Positions 1 through 9,461 of a stretch of DNA of 64,000 nucleotides are shown here, piece after piece. The stretch is taken from assembly GCF_002844375.1 (NCBI RefSeq), contig NZ_CP024199.1, positions 1,624,001 through 1,688,000 of the forward strand, written 5' to 3'. Both the position numbers and the translations under genes were made by a program. The stretch comes from Thalassospira marina. GTDB taxonomy: Bacteria; Pseudomonadota; Alphaproteobacteria; Rhodospirillales; Thalassospiraceae. Position 1 is the first letter of the stretch, and each line of letters starts with the position of its first letter. The notes beneath the pieces are model-generated. The model had not been told where the DNA came from. It did not search any database and saw only the letters and a list, made by a program, of their open reading frames with translations.

Positions 1-630
1 TGGCGGGGCAACCGTAATTTCTTTCGGGTTGCTCAGGAATTTATCCGCAAGGCGGCGGATTTCCTTGGGCATCGTCGCCGAGAAAAACAGCGTTTGGCGC
101 TGTTTGGGCAGCATGTTGACGATTTTTTCGATATCGGGAATGAAACCCATATCAAGCATGCGGTCGGCTTCGTCGATAACCAGCAATTTGCAGTCCGACA
201 GCAGAAGCTTGCCACGCTCGAAGGTATCAATCAGGCGGCCCGGCGTCGCGATGATCACATCGGCACCTTTTTCGAGAATCTTTTGCTGTTCAACAAAGGA
301 TTCCCCGCCAATCACCAGCGCCTTTGAAAGCGGCACATATTTGCCATAGGTGTCAAAGTTGTGCGCCACCTGGGTCGCCAACTCGCGGGTTGGTTCCAGA
401 ATAATGGATCGCGGCATCCGCATGCGCGCACGGCCATGATGAAGAATATCAAGCATCGGCAAGACAAAGCTGGCCGTTTTCCCCGTCCCGGTTTGGGCGC
501 AGCCAAGAATGTCACGTGCCATCATCACGGATGGGATGGCTTGGCGCTGAATGGGGGTCGGTGTGTCGTAACCGGCGTCTGCAACGGCTTTGAGGATATC
601 TTCGCTCAGACCGAGATCGGCGAAAGTCAT
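1..630 (-). CDS. DEAD-box ATP-dependent RNA helicase, RhlE-like (3' part cut by window edge)
   Basis: ATP-dependent RNA helicase of the cytoplasm, probably acting in ribosome assembly or RNA turnover. The 210 visible residues cover the first RecA-like domain. They begin MTFADLGLSEDI and hold the Q motif (TPTPIQ), Walker A (AQTGTGKT), the PTRELA motif, the DEAD box (VIDEADRMLDMGF) and motif III (SAT). The frame runs off the left edge after NPKEITVAPP, so the second helicase domain and any basic tail lie outside. The short N terminus before the Q motif and the MLDMGF variant after DEAD fit RhlE better than DeaD or SrmB, but the subfamily is not certain. The ATG at 630 gives a normal family N terminus. 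Confidence 0.93.
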   Translation of the reverse strand, partial: MTFADLGLSEDILKAVADAGYDTPTPIQRQAIPSVMMARDILGCAQTGTGKTASFVLPMLDILHHGRARMRMPRSIILEPTRELATQVAHNFDTYGKYVPLSKALVIGGESFVEQQKILEKGADVIIATPGRLIDTFERGKLLLSDCKLLVIDEADRMLDMGFIPDIEKIVNMLPKQRQTLFFSATMPKEIRRLADKFLSNPKEITVAPP

Positions 631-845
631 ATGATTCGGGTTCCCGCAACAAATGCGTTAAAGATTGATTTACTTAGAGACAAATCTGTTTGCGTGGTAA
701 AGCCAAGCCCGTCGCAAGTCAAGAAAAACGCCTTCAAAAAGGTGGTTTGCCCCTATTTTTCACCCATCGTGCGCTTGTTTGTGCTCTGGTTCGGACTTAT
801 CGTGGGGTTGCACCCCCTTATGTGCCGTTATTCAGGAGACTGACG

Positions 846-1412
846 ATGTTGATGGATGCTGCCCGTTCCACGCTGGTAATTGTCGATGTGCAGGAAAAAC
901 TTTATCCCGCCTGCCTTGATCCGGTGGAAACGGTCGATGCGTGCTGTTTTTTGCTGAAATGCGCCAATCGTCTTTCTGTTCCGGCCATTATAACTGAACA
1001 ATATCCCAAGGGGTTAGGCCGTACCAGCAAACCCATTCTCGACCTTCTAGACAATGATGCAAATGTTGCCGACGGTGGCAATGTGGTCAGCAAGATCAGC
1101 TTTTCCTGTGTTGGCGAAGACAGCTTTGTCACCAAACTGGAGGAAAATCCCGGTCGTGACCAGGTCGTGGTTGCGGGTATGGAAACCCATGTTTGCGTGC
1201 TGCAAACCGTGATCGACCTGCTTGATCGTGGGCGGGAAGTTTTTGTTGTGGCCGATGCGGTGACATCGCGCAAACAGGATGACCGGATTTTTGGCATTGA
1301 ACGCATGCGTGATGCCGGTGCGCGGATCGTCACGCGCGAAAGCGTCATGTTTGAATGGCTGCGCGTTGCTGGTACGCCCGAATTCAAGGAATTAAGTGCC
1401 CTGATCCGTTAA
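846..1412 (+). CDS. Isochorismatase-family cysteine hydrolase
   Basis: A 188-residue single-domain cysteine hydrolase of the isochorismatase/nicotinamidase superfamily. The likely catalytic triad is visible: D14 (VIVDVQEK), K83 (VVSKISFS) and C117 (METHVCVLQT). The reading frame is open further upstream, but the ATG at 846 follows AGGAG (834-838) with a 7-base spacer, so I start there. The small size and METHVC motif resemble the YcaC-like or uncharacterised hydrolase group rather than true isochorismatases; there are no isochorismate or nicotinamide genes nearby. The substrate is therefore unknown. Confidence 0.88.
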   Translation: MLMDAARSTLVIVDVQEKLYPACLDPVETVDACCFLLKCANRLSVPAIITEQYPKGLGRTSKPILDLLDNDANVADGGNVVSKISFSCVGEDSFVTKLEENPGRDQVVVAGMETHVCVLQTVIDLLDRGREVFVVADAVTSRKQDDRIFGIERMRDAGARIVTRESVMFEWLRVAGTPEFKELSALIR

Positions 1413-1494
1413 CGCGATGTCGTTTCCGTTTGTTGTTTTTACGCCAATGCCTAATGCTCACTGGCATCGCGGTGCCTTCCTGTGTGGTTGATCA

Positions 1495-2259
1495 ATGAGC
1501 AAGACTGCACCCGCGCCGATATTGGATAAGGCGGCACAACCGGCACATGATGTTGTCTTCCTGCCAGGTATGCTGGCCGATCAACGGTTGTGGCAGTGTG
1601 TGGTGCCGTTGTTGGAAGGTGGGCAGGGGCGTTCTGGCGGGGGTATCCGTCCCCATTTCCCTGACATGCGCGGTTATAACAGCATCGAAGACATGGCCGA
1701 TGCCATAGCGGCGATGTTTTCAACACCGGTGGTACTGGTGGGCATGTCGATGGGCGGATATGTGGCGCTGGAACTGGTGCGCCGCTTTCCCGGTTTGGTG
1801 TCGCATATGCTGCTGGTAAATACCCGGTCAAGTGGCGAGGATACCACCAGCCGCCGCCGGCGGGAATTGCTGGCCCGGATGATGCGCCAGCAAAAAACCT
1901 TTCGAGGTTTTAATGACGATATGCTGGCCCGCGCACTTGATGCCAACCATCCTGATCACCGTGAAAATGTCGCGATCCTGGGCGATATGGCAAACGCCCT
2001 TGGCCGGGATGTTTGTTGTGCCCAGCAAATTGCCGTGGCCCGACGGCGTGATTATGACGCCGATTTACCCCACATCGCCATCCCGTGCCATGTGATGTGG
2101 GGCGAAAAAGATGCGATTATTCCCCCACATGACCAGCGTGATTTGGCCGCAAAAATACCCGGTGCGACCTGGCAGAGCGTTGCCAATGCCGCACATTATG
2201 TGCCGCTGGAAGCACCGTATATGTTTGTAGATGCCCTGTGGAGCCTTTTGCAGCGTTAG
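1495..2259 (+). CDS. Alpha/beta hydrolase
   Basis: A 254-residue soluble alpha/beta-hydrolase-fold enzyme. The nucleophile elbow is G-M-S85-M-G, the likely acid is D206 (WGEKDAII) and the likely base is H234 (NAAHYVPLE), so the triad is complete and correctly spaced. An oxyanion-side motif (VFLPGMLADQRLW) sits near residue 23. No clear ribosome binding site precedes the ATG at 1495, but no better start exists before the core fold. It follows the isochorismatase-like gene by about 80 bases in the same direction and could be co-transcribed. Substrate cannot be read from sequence; an esterase or C-C hydrolase role is possible. Confidence 0.85.
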   Translation: MSKTAPAPILDKAAQPAHDVVFLPGMLADQRLWQCVVPLLEGGQGRSGGGIRPHFPDMRGYNSIEDMADAIAAMFSTPVVLVGMSMGGYVALELVRRFPGLVSHMLLVNTRSSGEDTTSRRRRELLARMMRQQKTFRGFNDDMLARALDANHPDHRENVAILGDMANALGRDVCCAQQIAVARRRDYDADLPHIAIPCHVMWGEKDAIIPPHDQRDLAAKIPGATWQSVANAAHYVPLEAPYMFVDALWSLLQR

Positions 2260-2292
2260 GTATGCAGGACAGGTATCTGATGCCCGTTTTAA

Positions 2293-2907
2293 TTAGCAGG
2301 GCGCAAAGCGCGAACAGCGATTGTCGTTGCGGTCAGGCTGGTTGATCGGGAACAGGTAATGAATGATGGCCGGTGCCATTTGATCAAGCTGTTGCTGGTC
2401 GATCGGTGTTTTGATATTGGCGCGCAGTTCGGAAACTATGCTGTCGCCCGAACAAAAGGCAAATCGGACAGGTGTTGTCGTTTCACTTGGTGCCGTGGTG
2501 GCCGGCGCGTTTTGCGGATTTTCGCACATACTATTGCGTGATGTATCCTGCGTTGGATTCACAACAACAACCATCCGGTGTTTGGGGCGCAGGGTAGGGT
2601 GCGTATCATTGCTGTCTGTGTTTGCCATTTCGGCCCTGGCCGTTTCCGGGGTGATGAACTGTAACTGCGGGGCAAAACCGCGCCCGGAAAACAGTTTGGC
2701 CCAGCTTTCATCATCAATGCCCGTTTGCCCGTCATGGACTTCCATCACCATCACATTTGAGGGGGCTGCATAACGTTTGAAGCCTTCAACATTTGTTGTG
2801 TCGTAAAACGGGGCTTCGATGGTGTTGCCGCTGCATGCCGCCAAAAGGGGGGCGGCAATGCCAAGAACGGCAATCAAAAGGGAATATTTGCGGGCTTTGG
2901 CGGACAT
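2293..2907 (-). CDS. Predicted lipoprotein of unknown function
   Basis: A 204-residue protein with an N-terminal lipoprotein signal: charged MSAKARKYS, a hydrophobic stretch, then lipobox L-A-A-C with C25 as the lipidated residue. AGGAG lies 10 bases before the ATG at 2907. The mature part is hydrophilic and has a Cys pair typical of periplasmic proteins. I recognise no domain. It is transcribed convergently to the preceding hydrolase, with only 33 bases between them. Confidence 0.7.
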   Translation of the reverse strand: MSAKARKYSLLIAVLGIAAPLLAACSGNTIEAPFYDTTNVEGFKRYAAPSNVMVMEVHDGQTGIDDESWAKLFSGRGFAPQLQFITPETARAEMANTDSNDTHPTLRPKHRMVVVVNPTQDTSRNSMCENPQNAPATTAPSETTTPVRFAFCSGDSIVSELRANIKTPIDQQQLDQMAPAIIHYLFPINQPDRNDNRCSRFAPC

Positions 2908-3048
2908 GGAAGGCGGGCTCCTGTGGGGTATCCCGATAAGGGGCGGGGTATCAAACGGTTGCGACGACTTGATACAATTTCGGGATCGGAGGGTTACAGA
3001 TGGCGCATAAACTGCTGATCATCAGAACATAGTCCGAAGGATCACAAA

Positions 3049-3639
3049 ATGTCAGTGTCTTCGCAAAATTTGTCGCAAGCAGCCTTTGAACAGGCACCCA
3101 ATGAAGGGTCAAATCGCCCGATCTGGCTGGTCCCGGCATTGCACTGGATGATGGCAGCGTTAATCATTACGGCCTTTATCATTGGCAAAAACATGGAAGA
3201 CCTGCCGCGTGATCAGCGCCTTTCGGTGTTGGGATGGCATATTCTGGTGGGGTTATCGGTATTGGGGCTGTTTTTGCCGCGCATTATCGCCGTTATTGCC
3301 AATTCGCGTATCGCGACAGCGAAAACCGGCAGAGTGCAGGATAAAGCCAATTTTGCCGCCTGGATCATGCAGGGCATTCTTTATGTGTTGATGCTGGCAA
3401 TACCGCTGACCGGGTTAACGGCAATGACGACGATTGGTCGCAATTTCCCGGTTCTTGGCCTGTTTTCCTTGCCAAATTTCGCCAATAATCACCAATTGCA
3501 CGAGGTGATGGAAGGTATTCATGGCACGATGGCAACGGTGATGATTATTCTGGCGGGCCTGCATGGGGTGGCAGCACTTTGGCATCATTTCGTGCTGAAA
3601 GACGATGTTTTACGCCGTTATTTGCCAGGCAAAGGATAA
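3049..3639 (+). CDS. Cytochrome b561-family di-haem membrane protein
   Basis: A 196-residue inner-membrane protein with about four transmembrane helices. Histidines suited to haem ligation occur in helix 1 (ALHWMMAAL), helix 2 (LGWHILVGL) and the last helix (AGLHGVAALWHH), matching prokaryotic b561/CybB proteins that pass electrons from quinol to a periplasmic acceptor. AAGGA with a 7-base spacer precedes the ATG at 3049. It stands alone, divergent from the lipoprotein gene. A second, separate b561 gene lies at 45.6-46.2 kb. Confidence 0.85.
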   Translation: MSVSSQNLSQAAFEQAPNEGSNRPIWLVPALHWMMAALIITAFIIGKNMEDLPRDQRLSVLGWHILVGLSVLGLFLPRIIAVIANSRIATAKTGRVQDKANFAAWIMQGILYVLMLAIPLTGLTAMTTIGRNFPVLGLFSLPNFANNHQLHEVMEGIHGTMATVMIILAGLHGVAALWHHFVLKDDVLRRYLPGKG

Positions 3640-3694
3640 CCCCTGATCACGCGGGTCAAAACCGTGCAATTCGCAGCAAAGCGGCCGGGTTTGG

Positions 3695-4615
3695 TTAGAA
3701 AACCGACCGGCCGATTGCTTCGATCAGCATTTCAAGGGCGGCAATGCCCGCAGCCGAATTACCGCGGGCATCCAGCCGTGGTGACCACACACAAACCGAA
3801 AATTCCCCCGGAATAACGCCGATAATGGCACCACCAACCCCGCTTTTGGCCGGGATACCTACGGAAAAGGCGAAATCGCCAACGCCGTCATACATGCCGC
3901 ATGTCAGCATCAGGGCATTAATGCGCCTGGTTTCGGCGGGGGATAAAACCATATTGCCGTCAATGCCAATGCCTTGATTGGCGAGAAACAGGGTCGCACG
4001 GGCCATTTCCCGTGCGCTCATGGCAATTGCGCATTGCTTGAAATAGGTGCGCACAACTGCCTCGACCGGGTTATCGAGCTTTTCAAAGCTTTTCATCAGA
4101 TAGGCAATGGCGCGGTTGCGGTTGCCATGCTGGTCTTCGGATAAATACACATCATTATCGGCGCGAATATCGGGATTGCCGCTTAACCGGCCTAAAAATT
4201 CGGCCACGGATCGGTCCGGGTTGGCAAAGCGCGATGAAATCATGTCACAAACGCGAATGGCCCCGGCATTGATGAACGGGTTGCGCGGTATGCCTTCTTC
4301 CTGTTCCAGCAAAATCAGCGAATTAAACGCCGATCCGCTGGGTTCGCGCCTTACGGCCTGCCAAAGTTCCTCGCCGCAACTGCGCAATGCCAGCACCAGG
4401 GCAAAAACCTTGGATACACTTTGGATCGAAAAGGGAATGTCAGCATCGCCGGTGCTGTATTCCGCCCCGTTCACATCGCGAATAACCATGGCAAACCGAT
4501 CACCGGGAACAGCGGCAAGGGCCGGGATATAATCGGCATTGCGTGCGGTTTGAAAATCGCGCTGTTTTACACGTTCAGCAATATCAGCCAGGATTGATGC
4601 ATAATCGGCAGGCAT
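3695..4615 (-). CDS. glsA: Glutaminase
   Basis: Hydrolyses L-glutamine to glutamate and ammonia in the cytoplasm. The 306-residue length is normal for bacterial GlsA. The serine-beta-lactamase-like S-x-x-K motif is present (S66-V-S-K69 in PFSIQSVSKVF), as are NPFINAGAIRV and the AKSGVGGAI stretch near the C terminus. The ATG at 4615 is preceded by a modest GGAA. It lies downstream of parE in the same direction, but a strong terminator (4638-4666) separates the two, so it probably has its own promoter or depends on readthrough. Confidence 0.95.
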   Translation of the reverse strand: MPADYASILADIAERVKQRDFQTARNADYIPALAAVPGDRFAMVIRDVNGAEYSTGDADIPFSIQSVSKVFALVLALRSCGEELWQAVRREPSGSAFNSLILLEQEEGIPRNPFINAGAIRVCDMISSRFANPDRSVAEFLGRLSGNPDIRADNDVYLSEDQHGNRNRAIAYLMKSFEKLDNPVEAVVRTYFKQCAIAMSAREMARATLFLANQGIGIDGNMVLSPAETRRINALMLTCGMYDGVGDFAFSVGIPAKSGVGGAIIGVIPGEFSVCVWSPRLDARGNSAAGIAALEMLIEAIGRSVF

Positions 4616-4637
4616 GGGAATTTCCGCGAAAAGGGGA

Positions 4638-4666
4638 CAAAAAACCCGGCACGCAAATGCCGGGTT
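4638..4666 (-). terminator. Rho-independent terminator after parE
   Basis: On the minus strand AACCCGGCA and TGCCGGGTT form a 9-bp perfect stem with a 6-base loop, followed by a run of T. It lies 26 bases past the parE stop codon. Confidence 0.85.
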
Positions 4667-4691
4667 TGATGAAGATGGTATTTAAACTGCC

Positions 4692-6674
4692 TTAAACGTC
4701 GATATCCTGGACAAAGCGGGCATGTTCCTGAATGAACTGGAAACGCAGTTCCGGCTTTTTACCCATCAGGCGACCGACAAGGTCTTTGGTCTGTTCTTTT
4801 CCGTCCGGTTCGGCGGCATCGGGCAGGGTGACACGCAAAAGGGTGCGGTTTGCGCGCGACATGGTGGTGTCACGCAACTGCTGGGATGGCATTTCACCCA
4901 AACCTTTAAAGCGCGAAATTTCGACCTTGGCGGGGTTCTTGAACTCGGTATTTAACAGCTGTTCTTTTTCGGCATCATCCATCGCATAGATGCTTTTTCC
5001 GCCCTGTGTCAGACGGTAAAGTGGCGGCATGGCCAAAAACAGGCTGCCATTTTCGATAAGACCCGGCATTTCCTGATAGAAGAACGTCATCAGAAGCGAT
5101 GCGATATGTGCGCCGTCGACGTCAGCATCGGTCATGATGATGATGCGTTCATAGCGCAAATCTTTCAGGCTGAAATCAGAACCGGTACCGCAGCCAAAGG
5201 CTTCGATCATGTCCTTGATTTCCTGGTTGGCCATCATTTTTTCGCGGGTTGCCGATGCCACGTTCAGGATTTTACCGCGCAGCGGCAAAACGGCCTGGGT
5301 TTCGCGGTCACGGGCCTGCTTGGCCGAGCCACCTGCCGAATCCCCTTCGACGAGGAAAATTTCAGTACCCGCCGCAATCGAACGGGAACAGTCCGTCAGC
5401 TTGCCGGGCAGTCGCAGGCGCCGTGTGGCAGACTGGCGTTTGGTTTCTTTCTTTTCCTTGCGGCGCAGGCGTTCTTCGGCACGCATAACAATGCGTTCCA
5501 AAAGCCGCTTGGCATTTTCGGTATCACCGGTCAGCCAGTGGTCAAAATGGTCACGAACGGCAGTTTCAACCAGTTTGGTTGCGTTCTGCGTGCCCAGTTT
5601 TTCCTTGGTCTGACCCTGAAATTGCGGGTCCGGGATGAAGACTGACAGCATAATGCAGCCACCACCAAAAACGTCTTCGGCGGTGATGGTTGATGCCTTT
5701 TTCATGCCGACCATATCGCCATACGCCTTGATGGCCTTGGTCAGGGCATAACGGAAACCGGCCTCGTGCGTGCCGCCCAGCGGGGTGGGAACGGTATTAC
5801 AATAGGAATGGAAATAGCCTTCGCCCCCTTCGGGCCAGCCCACAGCCCATTCAACCCGGCCGGGGCTGTCGGAAAATTTGGCTTCACCGGCAAACGGGCG
5901 TTCGGTGACCATCTCGCGACCCTTCAGGGTCATTTCGAGATAGTCCAGAATACCGTTGGGGAATTTCAGGACTTCTTTTTGTGGGGTCGGATCATCGCTG
6001 GTCAGAAGCGACGGATCACATGACCAGCGAATTTCAACGCCCTTGTAAAGATACGCCTTTGACCGCGCCATCCGAAAGATGGTGCCCGGTTTCAGTTTGG
6101 CGCGCGCCCCGAAAATTTCGGGGTCGGGGCGGAAAATAACCGTGGTGCCGCGGCGGTTGTTTACCGTGCCGCCATCCTGCAGCGGGCCTTGCGGGACACC
6201 GCGCGAATATTCCTGAAACACCAGTTTGCGATCACGCGCGACTTCAACACGGAATTTGTCGGTCAGTGCGTTCACCACCGACATACCCACACCGTGCAAA
6301 CCGCCCGACGTTTCATAGGCCTTGCCGGAAAATTTGCCGCCCGAATGCAGGGTGGTCAAAATCACTTCCAGTGCCGATTTATCGGGGAATTTCGGGTGCG
6401 GATCGGTCGGGATACCACGGCCGTTATCGCGGATCAGAACGGTATTGTCGGTCTGCAGTTCCAGTTCGATCCAGTCGGCATGGCCGGCCACCGCTTCGTC
6501 CATCGAGTTATCGAGGATCTCGGCCACCAGATGGTGCAGGGCGGTGTCATCGGTGCCACCAATATACATACCCGGTCGCCGGCGGACAGGTTCAAGGCCT
6601 TCAAGGACCTCGATATCTTTGGCGGAATATGCGTTTGCGGTGCTTTGGTTTGAATCTTCGAAAAGGTCGGTCAT
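4692..6674 (-). CDS. parE: DNA topoisomerase IV subunit B
   Basis: ATPase subunit of topoisomerase IV, which decatenates daughter chromosomes with ParC. The 660 residues include the GHKL ATPase start (EVLEGLEPVRRRPGMYIGG), the ATP-lid motif GGLHGVGMSVVNAL, and the TOPRIM motifs EGDSAGGSAKQ and DADVDGAHI. The length and lack of the GyrB insertion favour ParE over GyrB. The frame is open upstream as far as 7370, but that stretch overlaps the opposite-strand thioesterase gene and is not conserved-looking, so the ATG at 6674 is used. A hairpin terminator follows the gene. Confidence 0.96.
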   Translation of the reverse strand: MTDLFEDSNQSTANAYSAKDIEVLEGLEPVRRRPGMYIGGTDDTALHHLVAEILDNSMDEAVAGHADWIELELQTDNTVLIRDNGRGIPTDPHPKFPDKSALEVILTTLHSGGKFSGKAYETSGGLHGVGMSVVNALTDKFRVEVARDRKLVFQEYSRGVPQGPLQDGGTVNNRRGTTVIFRPDPEIFGARAKLKPGTIFRMARSKAYLYKGVEIRWSCDPSLLTSDDPTPQKEVLKFPNGILDYLEMTLKGREMVTERPFAGEAKFSDSPGRVEWAVGWPEGGEGYFHSYCNTVPTPLGGTHEAGFRYALTKAIKAYGDMVGMKKASTITAEDVFGGGCIMLSVFIPDPQFQGQTKEKLGTQNATKLVETAVRDHFDHWLTGDTENAKRLLERIVMRAEERLRRKEKKETKRQSATRRLRLPGKLTDCSRSIAAGTEIFLVEGDSAGGSAKQARDRETQAVLPLRGKILNVASATREKMMANQEIKDMIEAFGCGTGSDFSLKDLRYERIIIMTDADVDGAHIASLLMTFFYQEMPGLIENGSLFLAMPPLYRLTQGGKSIYAMDDAEKEQLLNTEFKNPAKVEISRFKGLGEMPSQQLRDTTMSRANRTLLRVTLPDAAEPDGKEQTKDLVGRLMGKKPELRFQFIQEHARFVQDIDV

Positions 6675-6917
6675 GTTCCCCGGAACGCAACTGGTTGTTT
6701 TAATAGCATAATCTGGTGCGCAGGCCCGAAATGGCGATTGTTGCATATAACGCATTACCGCTATACCCAACTCGACGCTGGCAAGGCCTGCCGATAAACG
6801 AGTACCATAAGATTTAAATCCCGGCTCATAAAAATGTTTTTCGTTTTGCAATGCAACCGGGTTCGATGAAAAAAATACAGGATCAGGCCGGTCTTTCGGC
6901 AACCAGGAGTGAGTGCG

Positions 6918-7340
6918 ATGGTCGATAAAAACGAAACCGCCAACAGTGAAGGCGCAATGCCGCGTGGGGATATGTGCACGCGGACCCTGGCAATGCCTGG
7001 CGATACCAACCCCAGCGGCGATATTTTCGGCGGTTGGCTGATGTCGCAAATGGATATTGCCGGTGGCGTGCTTGCCAGCCAGATCGCGGAAGGCCGCGTT
7101 GCCACCGTCGCGGTTGATGGCATGACCTTCCACCGCCCGGTTTATGTTGGTGATGTTGTCTGTGTTTATGGCGATATCGACCGTATCGGCACCACATCCA
7201 TGGTGCTGCATCTCGAAGCCTGGGTTTTGCGCCGCAACCAGCCGCCGCGCATCAAGGTGACCGAAGCCACCTTTACCTTTGTCGCCATCGACGCCAATGG
7301 CCGCCCGCGCCCGGTGCGCAAGGATGAAGCGAGCGTTTAA
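6918..7340 (+). CDS. Acyl-CoA thioesterase, YciA-like
   Basis: A 140-residue hotdog-fold thioesterase that hydrolyses acyl-CoA in the cytoplasm. The characteristic stretch TNPSGDIFGGWLMSQMD at about residues 33-49 is the YciA/acyl-CoA hydrolase signature, with the catalytic Asp in it. A GTG at 6909 is also in frame, but it sits inside the AGGAG ribosome binding site (6905-6909); the ATG at 6918 has an 8-base spacer and is preferred. Divergent from parE, with about 240 bases between the starts. Confidence 0.92.
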   Translation: MVDKNETANSEGAMPRGDMCTRTLAMPGDTNPSGDIFGGWLMSQMDIAGGVLASQIAEGRVATVAVDGMTFHRPVYVGDVVCVYGDIDRIGTTSMVLHLEAWVLRRNQPPRIKVTEATFTFVAIDANGRPRPVRKDEASV

Positions 7341-7391
7341 GAGATATTTTTCCTGCATGGTGCAGATCATTTATTCCCTACGCGTCAATAA

Positions 7392-7418
7392 AAAGACGGG
7401 GCGCGAAACCCCGTCTTT
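7392..7418 (-). terminator. Hairpin terminator between the thioesterase and oxidoreductase genes
   Basis: AAAGACGGGG and CCCCGTCTTT form a 10-bp perfect stem with a 7-base loop between two convergent genes. The minus strand ends in five T residues, so it serves the oxidoreductase, and it may also stop plus-strand transcripts. Confidence 0.8.
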
Positions 7419-7444
7419 GATCGTGTGATGTTCAGTTTGGATTT

Positions 7445-8434
7445 TCAGGCAATGGTAATGATCAGTTTGCCGTTAACATTGCCACTTTCGAGTGCGAAAT
7501 AGGCGTCGTTAACGGTTTCGAGTGTGAATTCCCGTGGATCAATCTGAAGTTTTAGCTGCCCGGCATTTGCCATGCGGGTGGCTTCAGCCATGATGTCACC
7601 GTGACGTTGGCGGCGCTGGTTTGCCAGTAAGGGGGTTAAGGTGAAAACGCCCGAATAACTGGCGCCTTTGAACGACAAGGGTGCAAGGGCATGGGTGCCC
7701 CAGCCAAGGCAACTGGCGACATGGCCAAATTCGGAAACGGCCTGGAAGGCGGCATCAAGGCCCGGGCCCCCAATGGTGTCGTATACGACGTCAAAGCCGG
7801 TATTGTCCGTATGGGTTGCGACATAATCGGCGACTGTGTGGTGTTCGTAATTAATAAAAGTTGCGCCCAGCGATTCAATGACCGGGCCTTTTTTCGCTGA
7901 ATCAACCGCATAAACAATTGCACCGCGTGCACGGGCAATTTGAATGGCCATTTGGCCCACCGCACCGCCACCACCAATGACCAGAACTTTTTTCGGCCCC
8001 TGCAGCTTAACCCGATCTACCAACCCTTCCCAAGCTGTAATAAAGGCCAGAGGCAAGGCGGCGGCTTCGCGGATTGAAAATGTATCTGGTACCAGGGCAA
8101 GCAACCGGGCATCGACTGCGGCATATTGTGCCAGCGCCCCCTGTAGGCCACCAACACCGCCAGTCATGCCATATACAATGTCACCAGGCTTAAAGCCGGC
8201 GACATTTGTGCCGGGCTCCACCACTGTTCCGACCATATCAATACCCAAAATGCCGGGCAGAGGGTGGCGGGCATGGGCGGCATTGCCACTTCGAATTTTG
8301 GTATCAAGCGGGTTCACACTGCTAGCCTGAATACGCACCAGAACAGTGCCATCCCCCGCGACCGGACGGGGCAGGTCGGTGATTTTGAATTCATCATTTT
8401 GGTGCGCCAGAACGGCGGCTTTCATCATGGGCAT
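7445..8434 (-). CDS. Zinc-independent MDR-family oxidoreductase (quinone-reductase-like)
   Basis: A 329-residue NAD(P)H-dependent oxidoreductase of the medium-chain dehydrogenase family. The N-terminal GroES-like domain (AVLAHQNDEFKI, VLVRIQASSVNPLDTKIR) is followed by a Rossmann domain with GGGGAVGQMAIQIA near residue 150. Structural-zinc cysteines are absent, which fits quinone oxidoreductase or enoyl-reductase-like members. GGAG with a 7-base spacer supports the ATG at 8434. It is divergent from a LysR gene 93 bases away, the usual arrangement for a LysR target. A paralogue of the same superfamily lies at 58.1 kb. Confidence 0.88.
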   Translation of the reverse strand: MPMMKAAVLAHQNDEFKITDLPRPVAGDGTVLVRIQASSVNPLDTKIRSGNAAHARHPLPGILGIDMVGTVVEPGTNVAGFKPGDIVYGMTGGVGGLQGALAQYAAVDARLLALVPDTFSIREAAALPLAFITAWEGLVDRVKLQGPKKVLVIGGGGAVGQMAIQIARARGAIVYAVDSAKKGPVIESLGATFINYEHHTVADYVATHTDNTGFDVVYDTIGGPGLDAAFQAVSEFGHVASCLGWGTHALAPLSFKGASYSGVFTLTPLLANQRRQRHGDIMAEATRMANAGQLKLQIDPREFTLETVNDAYFALESGNVNGKLIITIA

Positions 8435-8527
8435 GTGACGTCTCCGGTAAAAAGGAACTACCGAAGGATCGCTCGTTGATGGATGAATGGAAATAAAAGA
8501 TAATGAGTTATATCCATGCAAAAATGA

Positions 8528-9394
8528 ATGAGTTTAGAGATGAACTGGAGTGATATCGAAGTGTTTTTGGCGGTTTACCGTGAGGGGACACTGGGACGTG
8601 CTGCGCGCAGGTTGGGAATGACCCAGCCAACCATGGGGCGCCGGCTTAAAAAGCTTGAGCAGGATATTGGCCATTCATTGTTTCAACGAACACCGGAGGG
8701 ATTTATTCCCACCAGTGAAGGCGAAACCATGTTAGCCAGTGCGGAGCGCATGGAGGAAGAAGCCAATGCTCTGCAACGAGGACTGGCCGGTGGCGAACAG
8801 CAATTGCACGGGACATTGCGTCTCTCGTCGTCAGACTGGTTTGGTGTTTATGTGCTTGCACCCTTAATTGCGCGGTTTTCGGCGCAGTATCCAAACATTG
8901 TAACCGAATTGATCACCGAATCACGATTGCTGGATTTATCACGGCGCGAGGCCGATCTGGTGTTTCGAATCACACCGTTTAACGGGGCAGGTATTGTGTC
9001 GCGTAAATTGCTGGATATCGATTATGGCGTGTATTGTGCCCGCGATCAGCTATGGCCAAAGGCCGGGGACGGTAGCGGTTGTGCGCTCATTACGATGGAT
9101 GAGGCATTTTCAACTATGCCTGATACCCGGTGGCTGATCGAAACCTTGCCCAACAGTCATGTTGCCTTGCGCAGCAATAACCGCGAGGTGCAGGCGCAGC
9201 TATGCGCGCAAGGGGCGGGTATTGCGGTGCTGCCCAAGGTGCTGGCGCGGTCGTTTGCACCCCTGGTTGAAATCACAATGTTGCCATCGCCACCCGGACG
9301 CACAACATGGGTTGGATATCATCAGGATATGCGCCGTTCCAAACGGTTGCGGGCATTTCTTGATACGGCGCTTATCAATGGAAACATGCTGTAA
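8528..9394 (+). CDS. LysR-family transcriptional regulator
   Basis: A 288-residue regulator with an N-terminal winged helix-turn-helix (GTLGRAARRLGMTQPTMGRR, residues about 19-38) and a periplasmic-binding-protein-like effector domain. It is divergent from the oxidoreductase at 7445-8434 and probably controls it and itself through the shared 93-base gap. An internal ATG at 8540 (MNWSDIEVF) matches LysR N termini better and could be the true start; neither ATG has a convincing ribosome binding site. Confidence 0.9.
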   Translation: MSLEMNWSDIEVFLAVYREGTLGRAARRLGMTQPTMGRRLKKLEQDIGHSLFQRTPEGFIPTSEGETMLASAERMEEEANALQRGLAGGEQQLHGTLRLSSSDWFGVYVLAPLIARFSAQYPNIVTELITESRLLDLSRREADLVFRITPFNGAGIVSRKLLDIDYGVYCARDQLWPKAGDGSGCALITMDEAFSTMPDTRWLIETLPNSHVALRSNNREVQAQLCAQGAGIAVLPKVLARSFAPLVEITMLPSPPGRTTWVGYHQDMRRSKRLRAFLDTALINGNML

Positions 9395-9461
9395 ACGGGC
9401 AACAAAAAGGGCAACCCGTGACAGGCTGCCTTTAACGCTATGGATAGGTTCGTCGTTTTGT

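Noticed and set aside
361..843. Plus-strand frame opposite the helicase gene
   Set aside because: It lies on the antisense strand of a conserved helicase for much of its length, with no ribosome binding site.
5106..5645. Plus-strand frame inside parE
   Set aside because: Shadow of the TOPRIM region of ParE.
6675..7370. Extension of parE to an upstream start
   Set aside because: It would overlap most of the thioesterase gene on the opposite strand and does not resemble GyrB/ParE N termini; the ATG at 6674 gives the family start.
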